Assembly (NCBI RefSeq): GCF_000390185.1
Contig: NZ_AQHR01000110.1
Location: 173,108-237,107, forward strand
DNA from: Lunatimonas lonarensis
Lineage (GTDB): Bacteria; Bacteroidota; Bacteroidia; Cytophagales; Cyclobacteriaceae
Direction of reading: 5' to 3'
Length of the DNA: 64,000 nt
Both the position numbers and the translations under genes were made by a program. Below are positions 62,738 through 64,000 of this stretch, piece by piece. The stretch's first letter is position 1. Each line of letters opens with the position of its first letter. A model generated the notes under the pieces. The model searched no databases. It was not told where the DNA came from and was given only the letters and a program-made list of their open reading frames with translations.

Positions 62738-63181
62738 ATGGAATGGAATACCCCGGAGTTTTTTATGATGGAGGCGCTAAAGCAAGCAAAGCTTGCGATG
62801 GATGAGGGGGAGGTGCCCGTAGGTGCCGTTCTAGTATGCCAAAATAAGATCATAGCACGAGCGCATAATCAGACCGAGCGCCTCACAGATGTGACGGCAC
62901 ACGCCGAGATATTGGCATTGACAGCCGGATTTGGGGCGCTGGGATCAAAATACCTCCCGGCTTGCAAACTTTTCGTGACATTGGAACCCTGTGTAATGTG
63001 TGCCGGTGCCTTGTTTTGGGCACAGCTTGGAGAGCTGCATTTTGCCGCATCGGATCCCAAACGAGGCTATAGTAGATTGGGTGATCAGATACTGCATCCA
63101 AAGACCAAAGTTATCCACGGACTTTACGAAAAAGAATCTACCGAATTGCTGAGAGAATTCTTCGCTTCGAGGAGAAACTAG
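62738..63181 (+). CDS. tadA: tRNA-adenosine/nucleoside deaminase
   Basis: A 147-residue zinc deaminase of the CMP/dCMP family. The catalytic HAEI (TAHAEILAL) and PCVMCAGAL zinc motifs are intact, and LKQAKLAMDEGEVPVGAVLV opens the fold. It most likely turns the wobble adenosine of tRNA-Arg to inosine; guanine deaminase-like nucleoside deaminases look similar. The ATG at 62738 is chosen; an earlier start at 62696 would overlap the upstream gene. Confidence 0.9.
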   Translation: MEWNTPEFFMMEALKQAKLAMDEGEVPVGAVLVCQNKIIARAHNQTERLTDVTAHAEILALTAGFGALGSKYLPACKLFVTLEPCVMCAGALFWAQLGELHFAASDPKRGYSRLGDQILHPKTKVIHGLYEKESTELLREFFASRRN

Positions 63182-63298
63182 AGATTCCCGATTATTTTAG
63201 AACCATTTTTAGTTATTTGTGGTTGGTCTAGTAGGTTTTTAAGACCTTCTAATACGATCATATTTACTCAATGTTTAACTTTAAAATTGAACGAAAAA

Positions 63299-63907
63299 AT
63301 GGCTTTTGAACTTCCTGCATTACCCTACGACTTTAATGCGCTAGAACCGCATATCGATGCAAAAACCATGGAAATCCACCATGGCAAGCACCACAATGCC
63401 TATGTTACGAATTTGAATGCAGCCGTTGATGGTACTCCTCTGGCTGGCAAGAGCTTGGAGGATATCATGGCTTCCATTTCCAGTGCTTCTCCAGCAGTTC
63501 GCAACAACGGTGGTGGCCACTACAATCACGCGCTGTTTTGGACGATCCTTTCTCCAAACGGTGGAGGTGCGCCAAGCGGTGACCTGGCAAAGGCTATCGA
63601 TGCAAAGTTTGGGTCCTTTGACAAATTGAAGGAAGAGTTTAATAAGGCGGCAGCAACACGATTCGGTTCGGGATGGGCGTGGCTCAGCGTGGACGGAGCC
63701 GGTGAGCTTCAAGTCAGCTCTACACCCAATCAGGACAATCCGTTAATGGATATTGCAGAGGTAAAAGGTACGCCTATACTAGGCTTGGACGTATGGGAGC
63801 ATGCTTACTACCTTAACTATCAAAACAGACGACCTGATTACATCAGTGCTTTCTGGGCGGTGGTCAATTGGGAGGAAGTGAGCAAGCGATATGCTGCTGC
63901 GAAATAA
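63299..63907 (+). CDS. sodA: Superoxide dismutase, Fe/Mn type
   Basis: A 202-residue cytoplasmic superoxide dismutase. Metal ligands are recognised in [13 protein letters not shown] (His), [12 protein letters not shown] (His) and [17 protein letters not shown] (Asp and His). Length is normal. A TTG at 63287 is in frame but ATG at 63299 fits the family start ([18 protein letters not shown]). Stand-alone gene with a strong terminator. Confidence 0.96.
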   Translation: MAFELPALPYDFNALEPHIDAKTMEIHHGKHHNAYVTNLNAAVDGTPLAGKSLEDIMASISSASPAVRNNGGGHYNHALFWTILSPNGGGAPSGDLAKAIDAKFGSFDKLKEEFNKAAATRFGSGWAWLSVDGAGELQVSSTPNQDNPLMDIAEVKGTPILGLDVWEHAYYLNYQNRRPDYISAFWAVVNWEEVSKRYAAAK

Positions 63908-63935
63908 GAATTGAGATAATAACAGCTCAAAAGAG

Positions 63936-63962
63936 ACCCCTGGTTTATGCCAGGGGTTTTTT
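63936..63962 (+). terminator. Rho-independent terminator after sodA
   Basis: ACCCCTGG (63936-63943) pairs perfectly with CCAGGGGT (63950-63957) around a 6-nt loop and runs into six T residues. Confidence 0.9.
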
Positions 63963-64000
63963 GGTGTGCCGTGCATGTTAACTAACTAGGTGGTGAAAGT

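Noticed and set aside
1..64000. tRNA, rRNA or known riboswitch genes
   Set aside because: None could be recognised by eye in the intergenic regions; a covariance-model search would be needed to exclude small RNAs.

Overview
The window looks like a chromosomal segment of a free-living, carbohydrate-degrading Bacteroidota, most likely of the Cytophagales (Cyclobacteriaceae-like). The reasons are two SusC/SusD pairs, a very large protein with lamin-tail domains and a secretion-type C-terminal domain, A-rich leaders in place of strong Shine-Dalgarno sites, candidate TAnnTTTG promoter elements, and planctomycete-type cytochrome/DUF1501 genes of the kind shared between Planctomycetes and marine or soil Bacteroidota. 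The genus is an inference. No rRNA, tRNA, CRISPR array, transposase or integrase was seen.

Layout. 1-6.8 kb: exported RidA-like protein, deoC, a DUF2231-PSCyt1-DUF1549-DUF1553 cytochrome, its DUF1501 partner and a Tat-exported NHL propeller. 7-8.1 kb: a DUF418 membrane protein. 8.5-17.9 kb: two tandem SusC/SusD pairs. 18.2-26.8 kb: a lipoprotein propeller/HEAT/cytochrome c protein, a DUF1080 lipoprotein, then DUF4432, cupin, TIM-barrel isomerase and Gfo/Idh/MocA oxidoreductase genes. 27-31.5 kb: a ParE-type toxin-antitoxin pair between two divergent repeats, Hsp20, and a TRAP transporter (DctP-DctQ-DctM). 31.6-36.8 kb: a 1754-residue lamin-tail-domain protein. 37-41 kb: asd, a THUMP-like methyltransferase, a DUF433/DUF5615 toxin-antitoxin pair whose toxin has a nonsense codon, a RibD/DHFR-like reductase and a 55-residue membrane protein. 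41.4-43.6 kb: a convergent type II restriction-modification pair. 43.7-53.3 kb: a GMC oxidoreductase, then sugar-acid and L-rhamnose genes (IlvD-type dehydratase, SDR, RhaD-SDR fusion, RhaI-type isomerase, FGGY kinase). 53.5-55.9 kb: a secreted esterase and a secreted amidohydrolase. 56-59.3 kb: UspA, two DUF1538 membrane proteins, a PII-like protein and a CBS protein. 59.4-63.9 kb: alpha/beta hydrolase, Na/Pi cotransporter, a divergent PiT-like membrane protein, tadA and sodA.

How it may work together. The first 27 kb has uptake machinery (SusCD) but no recognisable glycoside hydrolase. It carries exported c-type cytochromes, exported propellers, a DUF1080 lipoprotein (a family that includes 3-keto-disaccharide hydrolases) and cytoplasmic epimerase/isomerase/oxidoreductase genes. 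I infer an oxidative glycoside pathway: oxidise the sugar outside, cleave the keto-glycoside, import it, then isomerise and reduce it. The GMC oxidoreductase, the TRAP transporter and the IlvD-type dehydratase could extend this to aldonic acids. The rhamnose block is a compact isomerase-kinase-aldolase route with lactaldehyde oxidation fused to the aldolase. No regulator sits beside any of these operons, but a shared CAGGATAGT motif lies upstream of several of them.

The most unusual sequence-level observations are a roughly 145-bp dispersed repeat, present three times, whose right end supplies the start codon of the downstream gene; the DUF1538 pair/PII-like/CBS cluster; and the nonsense-interrupted DUF5615 toxin.
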